Of a DNA stretch of 64,000 bases, positions 46,351-57,070 are shown one piece after another (the stretch's first letter is position 1; every line of letters starts with the position of its first letter). The position numbers and the translations under genes are program-made. The stretch lies in NCBI GenBank assembly GCA_033220425.1, contig CM065647.1:2976001-3040000 (forward strand), read 5' to 3'. Under the pieces are notes generated by a model. It searched no databases and was not told the origin of the DNA. It worked only from the letters and a program-made list of their open reading frames with translations. This DNA is from Lepraria neglecta. Lineage: Eukaryota > Ascomycota > Lecanoromycetes > Lecanorales > Stereocaulaceae.

Positions 46351-47953
46351 GGACGTTTAAGAGGAAGAGCCGAATACTAACGTTGGGCCAGCTTACAAGA
46401 TGTGATTTGAGCCAAAACACTACTTAATCCGACGAATCCGACATATGAGATCTTCGAGATCGCTATTGGACAGAGACGCGAGTTGCGAAGTGAAAACCAT
46501 TGACAACACTCAGATAAATAGACAAGAAATGGATTAAGATGAAATTGTTGTGTAGCATTGTATTAATGAAGTGGAGAGAATGGAAGTCCGAGGCTCGCTG
46601 AGCCTCTCTGCAGCACAAGACATGCAGATCTATAAGACTCCTCCAGCACCCAGGCTCGAACTGCTTGAGAGTGGAAGAATCCACGTTCTGGCACCTTATT
46701 CTGCGCGAACAGAATACCCACTCATGTCCCAATCTAGACGAGGGGCTGTAAATTATCCAAATTTGATGTCATTTGTTGATGAGCGACGATAATAATGAGT
46801 GGGGAGACGACAATGTGGATATGCGGAGGGTGTGTTCAGCAACGGAAAGCTACCAAAAAACAGAAATCCTTCTACTATCCACTTCCAGCTTATTCGAATG
46901 TTACCTCCAAGAACGCAATGATCGTTCTGAGGTCCATGCGCCTCAAAAATTTCTTATTCAGTAAATTGTTTCGCTCGCGTGTAGAGTGATTGGCCCAAAT
47001 GGGCTGTGTAATTCCGTACCTGCAGATAACGTGGTTGCAGAAAGTTTCTAGATCCAAATTCTCCTTGCTGGAAATTAGTCTGACGCACGACATCTTCATG
47101 ATGGCTGGAGTGGCGTCGTTTGGAGAAAGCTTAGCTGCGTACATGAATATACGCATCAGTCGGAAGCATTGAAAACACGAAGCTGAGCTTGGCAGCCCCC
47201 AGATTGTTGCGTGTCGAAGATGTTCGTTGTTACAGGCCGCAAGGGGCCGCATTAACCCCCAGACTGCTTGCTAAGATCAGTGGCCCAGGGTATCCCTAGG
47301 ACCAGCCGGGGGCGTTTTCTGTTCCCCTGGAGGTGCTGAAAGAAAAACTTTATCTATCAAAGTTGAACATTACTAGCTGCAACACGGAAATGCCCAGGTC
47401 TTATCACCTGTTCTCTTTCGATTTTGCTTTAATTAGCACTGATTCTAGGTGCAACAGATTAACCTTTTCGTCGCCGGCGCAGCAAAACTGTTCGCTTGGC
47501 GGGTGGGATCACAGTCTTCGCTAGCCTTGAATGGTTGCCTAATTCCACACCTCACACATCCTTCGATATTCATGGAACATTGTCGCTCTCGCTTCTTTTA
47601 CCTAGTGGTTTATCATGTCTTCCAACTCGGTTCTGAATATTGAAAAGTCTTCTGCTTTTCTCTGTCGTTGCCCTTCGCGCTTTGTCATCGAATTCTTTCG
47701 CACAAACGCCCTGCTATGAAATGGGAGAACCTTTTCAAGAAGAGTAGCCGCAAACTAGAGGCAACACTCCTCCTGATGACCCTACCGTATGCACAAGGAA
47801 CGAGAAAGTGCCTGGCGATAACTCAGCATATTATTGCAATACACTATCTTAAGAATAATTATTCAACGTCTCCGAATTCAACGTCGTCCCGAATCCGGCT
47901 CCCGTATAAGACTCATCCTTTGCGTAGAACCTAACCTCATGGCTGATTAGACC
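46351..47953. other. Gene-poor region
   Basis: 1.6 kb without a supportable gene. ORFs on both strands (for example 46463-46732 and 46890-47252) are short and without domains. It separates the surface-protein relic from the ambiguous ORF at 47954. Confidence 0.4.
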
Positions 47954-48262
47954 TTGTCCAGGGACAAGCATTTCTACCTCTACCTTGACGGCTGGGCACC
48001 CAAAATCACCACCCTCAGCGACGCAACACTCTATTTCAGCGTCAAGTGCGGCGACGATCCTGAGTACTATCGGGGTTTCGGTCCAGAGCAAATCAAGGAG
48101 TTCCCGAACATTGTGATAAGGACAGGTTTCAACGACTATAAGTATGAAGCTGAATATGTCTGGCAAATGAGGCCGGGAAGGATACAGATAATTGCGGATG
48201 GGATGTTCCATAGTGAATTGATTAAGACGGGGACTTTTAGTTTTAGAGCGCGGACTTGGTAG
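47954..48262 (+). CDS. Possible small protein of unknown function
   Basis: A 102-codon reading without its own ATG contains KHFYLYLDGWAPKITTLSDA and EYVWQMRPGRIQIIADGMFH, and ends FSFRARTW at a TAG. Codons are C- or G-ending in the first half, as in real genes nearby, and the alternating hydrophobic pattern suggests a beta-sandwich. However, the opposite strand is also open over the same DNA (47849-48367), with an equally protein-like sequence (MLVPGQGLISHEVRFYAKDE). Only one is likely real, possibly as an exon of a longer gene or a relic. I favour the plus strand slightly. Confidence 0.3.
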   Translation: MSRDKHFYLYLDGWAPKITTLSDATLYFSVKCGDDPEYYRGFGPEQIKEFPNIVIRTGFNDYKYEAEYVWQMRPGRIQIIADGMFHSELIKTGTFSFRARTW

Positions 48263-48929
48263 TCGGATTAGAGGGTCTTGTTTGATTTTGAGGGCACGGT
48301 GGAGCTGGTTGGGGAGGGTTGAGAAGGTAGATGGTTCACAAGGTCGGCTTTCGAGGTTGTTCGGCATAATCCGGTTTGCACTTTATAGCTCTCTTAATAT
48401 TTCAAGTCAGCCTTGACATACTGTTTTCAGATAGAAGACAGTCTGCTATGGAACGCTTTAGGACTAGCGGATTTGGAGAGAAGGGAGGTCTGCCGAGATT
48501 GGCAAAAGCATGTAAATAGGGCCCTCCGCCTACATTTTTCCTCCCTTAGCAACCCCAATAATCAGAATGCCAAACATACCGGGACCCGTACTTCAACTCC
48601 CTTTTCTTTTGGCGATCCTTTGACCGTTTGGCAGATCGAGAAAAATTGTCTTGAAGGATTGCACATATCGAATCAAGCCTTCATCCCACTCTGGCAGATT
48701 GAATCATGCGCAAATGATTTTCGGCCTTGGTTGATTCGACGACATGAGTGGTTGGTAAATCTTCATCGATTATCGTTCTTACCACCGAGTTCCTCCACAT
48801 GCTGTATGGACCGAACATCTTCGAGCTAGTCCCTAAATATGATAGCGGTAGTGGAGACGTGACATGTCAGGCCAATTTTCAAAATTTCCAAAACACAAAA
48901 TTTTTCTTTCTGTTTGCAGTTTGTTAAGA
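48263..48929. other. Intergenic region upstream of MFS gene
   Basis: A plus-strand open stretch at 48413-48829 (ADLERREVCRDWQKHVNRAL) has some coding flavour but no ATG or domain and may be a decayed exon. The last 100 bases form the 5' leader of the transporter gene. Confidence 0.35.
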
Positions 48930-50597
48930 ATGGGAGATACAGTCCTGCCAGACGAGCAGGAGCAGAAGCCATCGTTGTTATACCGCGTTCGATCATCGCC
49001 CTCCTTCACATTGGCTACGATCTGTCTGGCCGTTTTCAACGATGTGTTCCTCTTCGAAGTTGTCAGTCAGCCCATGTTTACTCCCAAAACCCCTCTGGCT
49101 GAAAGGATGTTCCTAGATCATACCAGTATTACCATATGCGCTGCCTGAGAGATTTCATATCTACGGAGAAGAAGGTGCACCTATCACTAAACATACAACA
49201 GTTGAGACTTGCTTTGTGGCTAACGTCGACTTCGGCAGTGCAATCGTGGATCTCCATACTCCTGTCTTCATACAACGGCGCCTTGTTACTGGGAGCACGT
49301 AAGTTGCTTGCTCCTGGGAAAATGTGCATCTAGATTGATGGTCTCCTGTAGTCATATTTGGCTGGCTTGGCTCCAGACTTGCATCTCACCGTGCCCTTCT
49401 CCTCTTAGGACTCATAATGCTCCTCCTCGCAACAAGCTTACTCGCTATCCCAGGCCATGTTGCCATCGTAGCCACTGGCAGGGTCCTGCAAGGTCTCTCG
49501 GCCTCGGTGGTATGGACCAGCGGCCTCACTGTACTCACTGAAACATTCGGGCCGACAAATTTTGGTGAAGTGATTGGATATGTAATGATGTCTGTTAGTA
49601 TCAGTAACACAGCCGCTCCTCTGCTGGGGGGCGTAGTCTATTCGAGAGGCGGATATTTGGCCGTGTCCCTGATGACACTAGCAGCTGTACTGGCTGATGT
49701 CGTTATGAGATTGTTGATGGTTGATGCAAGACAAGGCGGACCGGGATCTCTGGCTGCGAATGATCGTCACAAGGATGTTGAGGACTGTGAGGGCGGCAAC
49801 GGAGCGGATGATCGTGGGCGAACTAACAGAGCACAGGAGCCTTCTTCAGAGACACTAGGTGAGCGAGAACCATTGATACGAAAAGTATCCCCCGAGAAAG
49901 CTGGAGCACATCAGTCAGCCTACCCGATGCTGCTCCGTTCCAAGCGAATACTTGCCGACCTCTGGGGGATTTTCACTTGGGCCTGCATGATGATCAGCTT
50001 AGAGACATTGCTCCCATTGTTTGTCTCGAAGGTGTTCGCCTGGAATTCTACGCAAGCAGGGTTGATGTTCCTTTCCTGGATTATTCCAGGATTCCTTTCG
50101 CCTCTTGCAGGAAAGTGTTCAGATAGGTTTGGGCCGCGGTGGATTATCGTGGTGGCGCTTCTCTTCGCGATTCCGCCTCTGGTACTGTTGAGGCTGGTCA
50201 CGGAACGTATCCTACCCCAGGAGATATTGCTGTGTGGTTTGCTCGCCTTAATAGGTATGTTATCATGAAATGCCCTGCGTCACCCCTACGACGTAAGGTA
50301 CTAATATTTGCGCTCCAAGGGTTGGCACTTACCTTCACAATAACGCCCTTGATGGCAGATCTCGTTTCTGCTACATCCCAGTTGAAAAGCCAACATCCGA
50401 CGGAATTTGGTGATTCAGATGCTTTGGCTCAGGTATATGGGCTTTTCATCTTCGCTTATTCGACCGGAGCGCTCGTGGGTCCAGCGGTAGCAGGCTTACT
50501 AAAGACGCACGCTGGATGGGGCGCGGCCACTATAGCGCTGGCGTGCGCTTGCGGTGTTGCTTGCGTTCCGATCATTGCTGAGTCTAGGAGACGTTGA
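48930..50597 (+). CDS. MFS transporter (DHA1-like drug/proton antiporter)
   Basis: Five exons, 48930-49061, 49117-49174, 49239-49298, 49352-50254 and 50320-50597, encode 476 aa. All phases close. Introns are 53-65 nt with recognisable branch sites (gctaacg, tactaat). The start is MGDTVLPDEQEQKPS. TM1 is TLATICLAVFNDVFLFEV, followed by IIPVLPYALPERFHIYGEE and TM2 VQSWISILLSSYNGALLLGA. The motif A region is IFGWLGSRLASHR. Motif C-like glycines occur in MMSVSISNTAAPLLGGVVYS. A long polar loop (about residues 235-310) separates the two six-helix halves, and the C-half includes GLFIFAYSTGALVGPAVAGL. This is a plasma-membrane or vacuolar exporter of unknown substrate. The broken methyltransferase follows 192 bases downstream in the same direction. 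Confidence 0.88.
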
Positions 50598-50789
50598 CAG
50601 CCATACTGCCAATAGGTTGGAGCTGCTCGCCGGCCTCGATTAAGGTTGTATATGCGCGCTCGGAGATGGTCGGTAGTTGCATCATGGAAGTCAGAACAAT
50701 AAAAAAGACCGTTTTCGCGGGGTTGACAACCACAAGTTGTGCAATTCCAAGCCTCTAACCTTCTGTGTTTGCCAACTATTTTGCAAAAG

Positions 50790-51644
50790 ATGTCCACCTG
50801 GACAACTTCTGAGTCGGCAGGATGGAGCAAGATCGGGCTCTCCCAAGCTTACAATGACGTTGAGCGACTGAGTGGCCCTTTAGCGATGGAGTTGGTGAAC
50901 AGAGTCGATGCTCTTCGTAGTCTCGATAGCACGGAAACCCACGCCTTTGATAATGGCTGTGGCATTGGAGTTGTGACAAGTTTGCTCAAGAACAAGTTTC
51001 CAGATGTGCACATTACCGCAACAGACGCCTCACCTGGTATGATCGACGTTGTTACTGCTCACATGAAGAGCGCGGGATAGAAGGACGTTAAAGCAGCCGT
51101 CGCTGACTCGAGAAATCTGCCTGAGTTACCGGATAACGAATTCACGCATACATTTTCGACGTTCGTGATCTGTCTTGCTCCCGAGCCTGATCGCATAGTT
51201 CAGGAGATGTATCGAGTCACTACACCTGGGGGTGTTCTCGGTCTGGGCGTGTGGGCAGACCCATGGTTTGGCTATACCTCAGATTTATGGACCAAAGCCT
51301 GCAAGCAGCTAGATCCGAGATACGAAAGGGCTCGGATCATGGACGATGAATGGACGCAACCAGAGCAGGTCAAGGCGGGATTGCAGAGGACAGGATTCAA
51401 TGATGTTGTCTTGACAACGGAGAGAGGTGTTTGGGAGTGGGAGAACTTTGACGCGTTTGCAAAATATTTCTTCGATGGCGGAAACCCCGGGAACGAGAGG
51501 ATGATCGACAATTGGAAGGCGCTTGATCGGAGCCTCGGCGAAGTTAGACCCGTATTTAAGAGGATTGTCGAAGAGGAATATGGGCAGCCGAATGGAACAC
51601 TCAAAGGTTATGTACCAGCTCATTTGGTGACCGCTCGGAAATAA
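50790..51644 (+). pseudogene. SAM methyltransferase interrupted by one TAG
   Basis: The ATG at 50790 opens MSTWTTSESAGWSKIGLSQA. The Rossmann core is intact: FDNGCGIGVVTSLL (motif I), ITATDASPGMIDVV (acidic strand-2 end), then after a TAG at 51078 the same frame resumes with KDVKAAVADSRNLPELPDNE, FVICLAPEPDRIVQEMYRVT and GGVLGLGVWAD, running to the TAA at 51642. Total length would be 284 aa. TAG sits where Trp (TGG) is expected in MKSAGxKDV. The rest of the frame shows no damage, so inactivation is recent, or the codon is read through or is a base-call error. The fold is a UbiE/Coq5-type small-molecule methyltransferase. Its position behind the MFS gene may mean a shared pathway, but no other biosynthetic gene is here. 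Confidence 0.75.
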
Positions 51645-52993
51645 GAGGGACGTTAGAGAACTTAATTAAGGGCAAACGAGAGACATTAGACTTAGAGTAT
51701 AGAACAGCCGTTTAATAGCACACCAGGCCAGGCTCATCATCTCCAAGATCATGTTATCATCGAAGCAGAGGCTGCGTTGACCCAGCAGAATTTGTGGTAG
51801 AATTGGTCCTGTCCGAAATATTGATACGGTCAGATATATGTCTCACTGCGCTGGGAGCCACCAAAAACGCTTATTGGACTCCTGAGTCACCCATGAATCA
51901 TCCCAATCTTTCATTGACCAGACGCATGTGTGATAATTAATATTTCAAGCAAAGAAAGTAAGTGTACAGGCAACACGATCTAAACAATGTCACAATTCCA
52001 GGCATCGTTGAGCAATGAGCGCAAGGAGCAGTGAACAGCCGCACTGATAGGCACTGTGAGCTATGATTGCCATTGAGTCAGGCGGTGGTCAATAGATCCA
52101 ACAGCGCACAACCTTGATGCTTATCGGCTATTCTGATGCGCTGGCAACATCAGGCCTCGAAAGCGACGCTGGCCTCTTGCGCTGCACTCAATTGGATGCC
52201 AATGGTCCCTGACTTAGATCGATGGAAGACATCACAGTGCAGCAGGAAATTGGCACCACAATGCAAGTATGGGCTACAGTTAACGCTCGTTTCAATTTGG
52301 AAATATGGTTTCAAGCAAACATCCCAGCGGACTTAGGACGTCCGAGTATCCGCACAGTTGCTTTCCAGAACTGAGGAGCACACTCTAAGGGCTCAACTCG
52401 CCCAGCGGAACAGTGTTTCCGCCGCCCCACTCAGGCCAAGGTGATGACATTTTCTATGCCACCAAGAGCGCTTCCGAGAACCGGTGACAAAAAACGACTC
52501 ATATTGAGATCCAAGCAGGCAATTTCTGTTACATAAAAAAAGAAAAATCATGCTTTTCTGCCACCCCTAACACGTTCTGACCCGATTCGGCGGGATACGT
52601 CCTTCTTCCCCACATTTAGCCCAAAATAGGCGGCCTAGCGCCAAGGACTGCGTCACCCCCTCCTCGTAGCTTCCTCGTACCTTCTCGGATAAACGAGCCA
52701 GCCGACCAGAAAAACTCGCAGAATTTTCGCCATCGTCAGGTCCACTTACTTCATTAGGCCGAAATGCTGACACCACTCGCCAACCAGTGGCGGATCTGCC
52801 GGGAAACAAATACGAGGAAAGTGGAAAACGCAGGCACGTTTGCCGGAAGGTAAGCTACGGACTGGTACATAAACACAACCCTCTCCTTTGTACCGCTTCC
52901 TTCTCCATCCTCAAACCTAGGTCTCTTACCTACTGTATCATTTCTTATTTCTATACCTACTATTGAGTAAGGCCACATTCGTTTGTAGCAGCC
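51645..52993. other. Intergenic region
   Basis: About 1.35 kb without a supported gene. Short ORFs at 52136-52336 and 52567-52978 lack coding features. The last 130 bases are CT-rich (ccctctcctttgtaccgctt) and look like the leader of the glucanase gene. Confidence 0.4.
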
Positions 52994-55189
52994 ATGCTCT
53001 CTTCAACTCTCATTACCCTCGCGGCTTCTCTTTCAGTTGCTTCTGCCCAAGTCTACAAGGGCTTCAACTATGGTGCTACTAATACAGATAATTCCCCAAT
53101 CACCGAGTCCCAGTACCAGAATGATTTCTCCACTGCCCAGAAACTCGTTGGTGCCAGTGGCTTCACCAGTGGTCGTCTCTACACCTCTATCCAAGCCGGC
53201 ACCATAGACACCTATACAGAGGCTTTCCAGGCAGTACGTTCTCTCCCGTCAAACACCCCTTCAACCCCAACAGAACAATTGCTGACTGGCGATTCCCTCA
53301 GGCAATCAATACCAAGACATCCCTTCTTCTAGGTCTTTGGGGGTCAGGCGGCCAAGCAGGCCTCAGCAATGAGATCACAGCTCTTCAGGCAGCCATCAAG
53401 AACTTCGGCAGCTCCCTCACAGACCTCATCGTCGGTATCTCAGTCGGAAGCGAGGATCTCTACCGTATCTCTCCCACCGGTATTGAGAACATGTCAGGGA
53501 TTGGAGCAGGCCCAGATGTCATCAGCAACTACATTGGTCAGGTCAAATCAGCCATTGCCGGCACTGCCGCAAATGGAAAGCCAGTGGGACACGTCGATAC
53601 ATGGACTGCCTGGATCAACGGCTCCAATGATGCTGTCATCGCTGCTGCCGACTTCATTGGCATGGATGCTTATCCCTACTTCCAAAACACCATGACCAAT
53701 CCAATTGCGGACGGATATTCACTGTTCTTCGATGCATACGATGCAACTGTCAGCGTTGCTGGTGGCAAGCCCGTCTGGGTCACAGAAACCGGTACGTTAT
53801 CCTTTCTGAGCTATTGTTTCCTCATTCATGCCCCATTCCGAGCCGGATAAGATTTCCGGCTCTTGAGACACGTCTTACGACTCAAGAATCATGTTAGAAA
53901 GGAAATGCTGACTCCGAAATCATATAGGCTGGCCTATTAGCGGGGCCACCGAAAATCAGGCTGTTCCAAGCTTGCAAAATGCAAAGACGTACTGGGATCA
54001 AGTGGGCTGCGGTCGACTTTTTGGACAAGTCAACACCTGGTGGTACACTCTTCAAGATGCCTTCCCAACCACCCCTAGCCCAAGCTTCGGTGTTGTCGGC
54101 ACTACTTTGAGCGACACGCCTCTCTACGACCTCAGCTGCTCCGGCGTTTCCACCTCTGCCTCTGACATCCCATCTGCTAGCGTTACTGCAGCTATTGAAT
54201 CTGCTACGGCTGCCTCGGCTCAAGCTGGCAATGTTGGCACCGGCCAAAAAATCGGGTCTGGCAGCGAAGCACAGGGCCAAAATGCAGGCTCTGCGTCATC
54301 CCCCGCTGGAACATCGCCTGCTGCTCAACAACAGACTTCCGCGACCGAAACTCAGGCTCCCGCTCAAGCACTAGAGTCGACTATATTCAGCACCAAAGGA
54401 GTGACCATCACAAGCTGCCCAGGTGGCTGCCCCAAGGAAAGCCAACTGCAGACTGAAGCCCCAACTGTTCCCCCTGCTACGGCTCCAACTACACTCATCA
54501 CCAAGACTAGTGTCCTTCCTTCTGCCTCGGCTGCCTCGGCCTCTAGCTGCCTAGCGTACGTACATCTGAGAGTCTTCCTCCCCCTATTCGGACTATTGTC
54601 TGGGTCCTTGTTCATGTTATTGGGGCTATGAATCAGACTGTCCTTCCTAGACATGCCTGAGAATGCTGTCCTTTGCCACAAGCACTGATACTGACTCCGA
54701 AACCTGCGCAGAAGCCTTTCCGGCACATACGAGTACCCACACTTGATCGTTCCGGTCGACAAGACCCAGCCAGACAAGGCTGGTGGGACTAGCTACAACG
54801 GCACTATTTCCTCAACCATTTCATCAATCTTCAACTTCGACATCCCCCAAACCGACTCCGGCAAGACGTGCACACTCGTCTTCCTCCTTCCTCAACAAGA
54901 CCAGTTGACTACATCTGTTTTCAGCCTAAGCGGCTCTGGAGGGTTTGATGTGGCTCAGCTGTCAAGCCCAGTGACCGAGCAGACGAGCTACAACACCGTC
55001 TCATCCGTCTCCAGCGATTTGGGTGGACCAGAGAGCGTCACTCCAGGAAATGAGTATGTTATTGCTAGTGGCTCGTGTGCCGCTAGTCAGAGGATTTCGT
55101 ACGAGGTCACTGCCACAGGCAGCTTAGATCTCAACTACTTCCAGGACTTCAACCCATCACCTATTGGGTTCTACGTTACTGTCTGCTAG
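52994..55189 (+). CDS. GH17 beta-1,3-glucanase fused to But2-type domain
   Basis: Exons 52994-53233, 53302-53791, 53928-54555 and 54712-55189 encode 611 aa. Phases are 0, 1 and 2, and all close. A signal peptide ([20 protein letters not shown]) precedes the GH17 barrel. [12 protein letters not shown] holds the acid/base Glu and VWVTETGWP the nucleophile Glu. A Ser/Thr/Gln linker follows. The final exon adds a But2 C-terminal-like beta domain ([20 protein letters not shown] to [12 protein letters not shown]). If the last intron (54556-54711, GTACGT...CGCAG) is kept, translation ends at 54631 after [18 protein letters not shown], a GPI-anchor-like tail, giving a 477-aa glucanase. Members remodel wall beta-1,3-glucan at the cell surface. 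Which form is made is not decidable here. A separate But2 gene is less likely, as that exon has no signal peptide or ATG at its start. Confidence 0.85.
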
Positions 55190-55628
55190 AGCAGTTAATG
55201 GCTCATGAATGGGTTGGATGGATGGCATAAAAGCAAAGCATTGACAAGGCAAAGGGAAAAGCTTTATCATTCTTGTATACATAATCATTAATGTAATACT
55301 CTTCCCTAAAAAATCTCCATGAGCCCGAACAAGTGGGATAGTAGAACCTGAATCTGAAAGCTTTGCATGCACAAGATTTGGCGATTTTATGTCCGCCTAC
55401 TACTAGTAACCTCGATCCCGTTTTAACTCGTAGGGCTGACTAATCATCTTGAGATCTCGACTTCAAAGCACTCAGCTGCCTATCCCACCCAACACTTTAC
55501 AGTGTCGTCTCCTCTCCTTTTGCAGCGAATCCAGCCATCTAAGCCACCTTTTCACGACTCAAACCCTCCCACACAGTATCCATCTTTTTTTTCCAACTCA
55601 CCTCAACTTCACTCTCTCTACCGCAGCC
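55190..55628. other. Intergenic region and yju2 leader
   Basis: 439 bases between co-directional genes. An open frame runs upstream of the yju2 ATG from 55449, but it has no ATG and is Ser/Pro/His-rich, as expected of a CT-rich 5' leader. Confidence 0.45.
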
Positions 55629-56555
55629 ATGTCCGAGCGCAAAGTCCTAACAAAATACTACCCCCCGGACTTCGACCCCAGTAAAATCGCCCGCACGCGC
55701 AACACCGGTCCCAAAACCGTCGGCCCCAAAACGCAAACAGTCCGTCTCATGGCCCCCTTCAGCATGAAATGTACCTCCTGCGGCGAATACATCTACAAAG
55801 GGCGGAAATTCAACGCTCGAAAGGAAACCACCGACGAAAAATACCTCTCGATCCCCATCTATAGGTTTTATATCCGCTGTACGAGATGTAGTGCAGAGAT
55901 TACGTTTAAGACTGATCCGAAGGGAATGGATTATACGTGTGAGAAGGGGGCGAAGCGGAATTTTGAGGTTTGGAGGGGGAAGGAGGGGGAGGAGGGGAAT
56001 AAGTTGGAGACGGAGGAGGAGATGTTGGATCGGATTGAGGCGGAGGAGGCGGAGAGGGGGGGGGTCATGGCTGAGTTGGAGGAGAAGGTCCATGATGCTA
56101 AGCAGGAGATGGCTATTGCGGATGCACTTGACGAAATACGTACACGCAATGCTAGGATATCTCGCGCTGAGGGGAGAGAGGCGGATGGGGATGGGGGGGC
56201 GTTGGAGGCGGCGGACAGGGTGAGGAGGGAGTTGGAAGTAGAGAGGTTGAGGATTGAGAGGGAGGATGAGGAGGCTGCTAGGAGGGCTTTTGGGAAGGGG
56301 ATTGAGATCGAGGGGGAGGAAGAGGCGCCGGTTGATGGAGCTTTGATGGGATTTGATACCGGGATTGGCGAGCAAGGGAATGTTCAATGGGATGGCGGAG
56401 CTGTCATGTCTGCACCTGCTTCTGCGAGAGGGGAGGTAAAAGCGAAGGGGACTACGGTGGGGGATATGCCACCGCCTGAGTTTAAGAGAGTGGTCAAAAA
56501 GAAAAAGGACTTCTCGGCTGCGTTGGGGATCAAAAAGAAGTCCGCGCTGGTCTAA
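55629..56555 (+). CDS. yju2: Splicing factor Yju2/Cwc16 (CCDC94)
   Basis: A single-exon gene of 308 aa. The ATG at 55629 gives [20 protein letters not shown], the invariant Yju2 start. Two CxxC pairs form the zinc site: [20 protein letters not shown] and [20 protein letters not shown], followed by [17 protein letters not shown]. The remainder is charged coiled-coil ([20 protein letters not shown] to [20 protein letters not shown]) and a basic end ([20 protein letters not shown]). Yju2 is a step-one factor of the Prp19/NTC-associated spliceosome, promoting branching in the nucleus. Codons shift from C-ending in the first third to G-rich (gag/gcg) later. That shift leaves a long spurious open frame on the other strand. 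Confidence 0.95.
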   Translation: MSERKVLTKYYPPDFDPSKIARTRNTGPKTVGPKTQTVRLMAPFSMKCTSCGEYIYKGRKFNARKETTDEKYLSIPIYRFYIRCTRCSAEITFKTDPKGMDYTCEKGAKRNFEVWRGKEGEEGNKLETEEEMLDRIEAEEAERGGVMAELEEKVHDAKQEMAIADALDEIRTRNARISRAEGREADGDGGALEAADRVRRELEVERLRIEREDEEAARRAFGKGIEIEGEEEAPVDGALMGFDTGIGEQGNVQWDGGAVMSAPASARGEVKAKGTTVGDMPPPEFKRVVKKKKDFSAALGIKKKSALV

Positions 56556-57070
56556 GATGGGGAATATGGCTGGCAATCAATGTGATTTGTTTTAGCGTGG
56601 CGTTGGGGCATGGGGGAAATACCTAGATATCTTGTTACGGGATGGATAGTACCAGGAAATGATCTAGGAGTTATGCTGGTTGCTTCCGTTCTTTCGTCTT
56701 GTGGGAGTGCTAGAATATTTCACACAGTCAAAATCACATATATCGACGATGGTAGCGACAGTACCATGAAACGATAATACACGCAGTCTATGCATGCTTG
56801 CTAATCGAACAGGTAAAGAAACCCCATTCTTTTCCATTTGTGGCCAAAGAAATATGTGGAATTATTGAGACATGAAAATGACCAATCCACGCCAACCCGC
56901 TTCTATACTGTGCTCCGGTCCATGTTCTTAAACGCTCCAGAGGAGATCCCATATCGCGAAGACCCCAGCGCTTGTAGTGTACTTTTTCCTTATCCACACG
57001 AAACAACCTTGATGCGCGCGCTTTTGCTCCACCAACCTAACGCCCCTTGTGAAGGCATCGGCCGCTAAGG
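56556..57070. other. Intergenic, convergent 3' ends
   Basis: 515 bases between the 3' ends of yju2 and rts1. No gene is seen. An AT-rich stretch with gatatc and tatcg near 56740 is unremarkable. Confidence 0.45.

Noticed and set aside
46890-47252. 120-codon minus-strand ORF
   Set aside because: Amino-acid composition looks random and no start context or homology is apparent.
48930-51644. Secondary-metabolite gene cluster
   Set aside because: Only a transporter and a broken methyltransferase are present. No PKS, NRPS, terpene synthase or regulator lies nearby.
52567-52978. Short minus-strand genes upstream of the glucanase
   Set aside because: ORFs are under 80 codons without domains and overlap the CT-rich leader of the glucanase gene.
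54743-55189. Independent But2-domain gene
   Set aside because: No ATG or signal peptide at the start of the domain. The splice from the GH17 gene keeps frame and total length closes.
55647-56576. 309-codon open frame antisense to yju2
   Set aside because: A by-product of the purine-rich, G-heavy coding strand of yju2. It has no domain, and the zinc-finger protein on the plus strand is certain.
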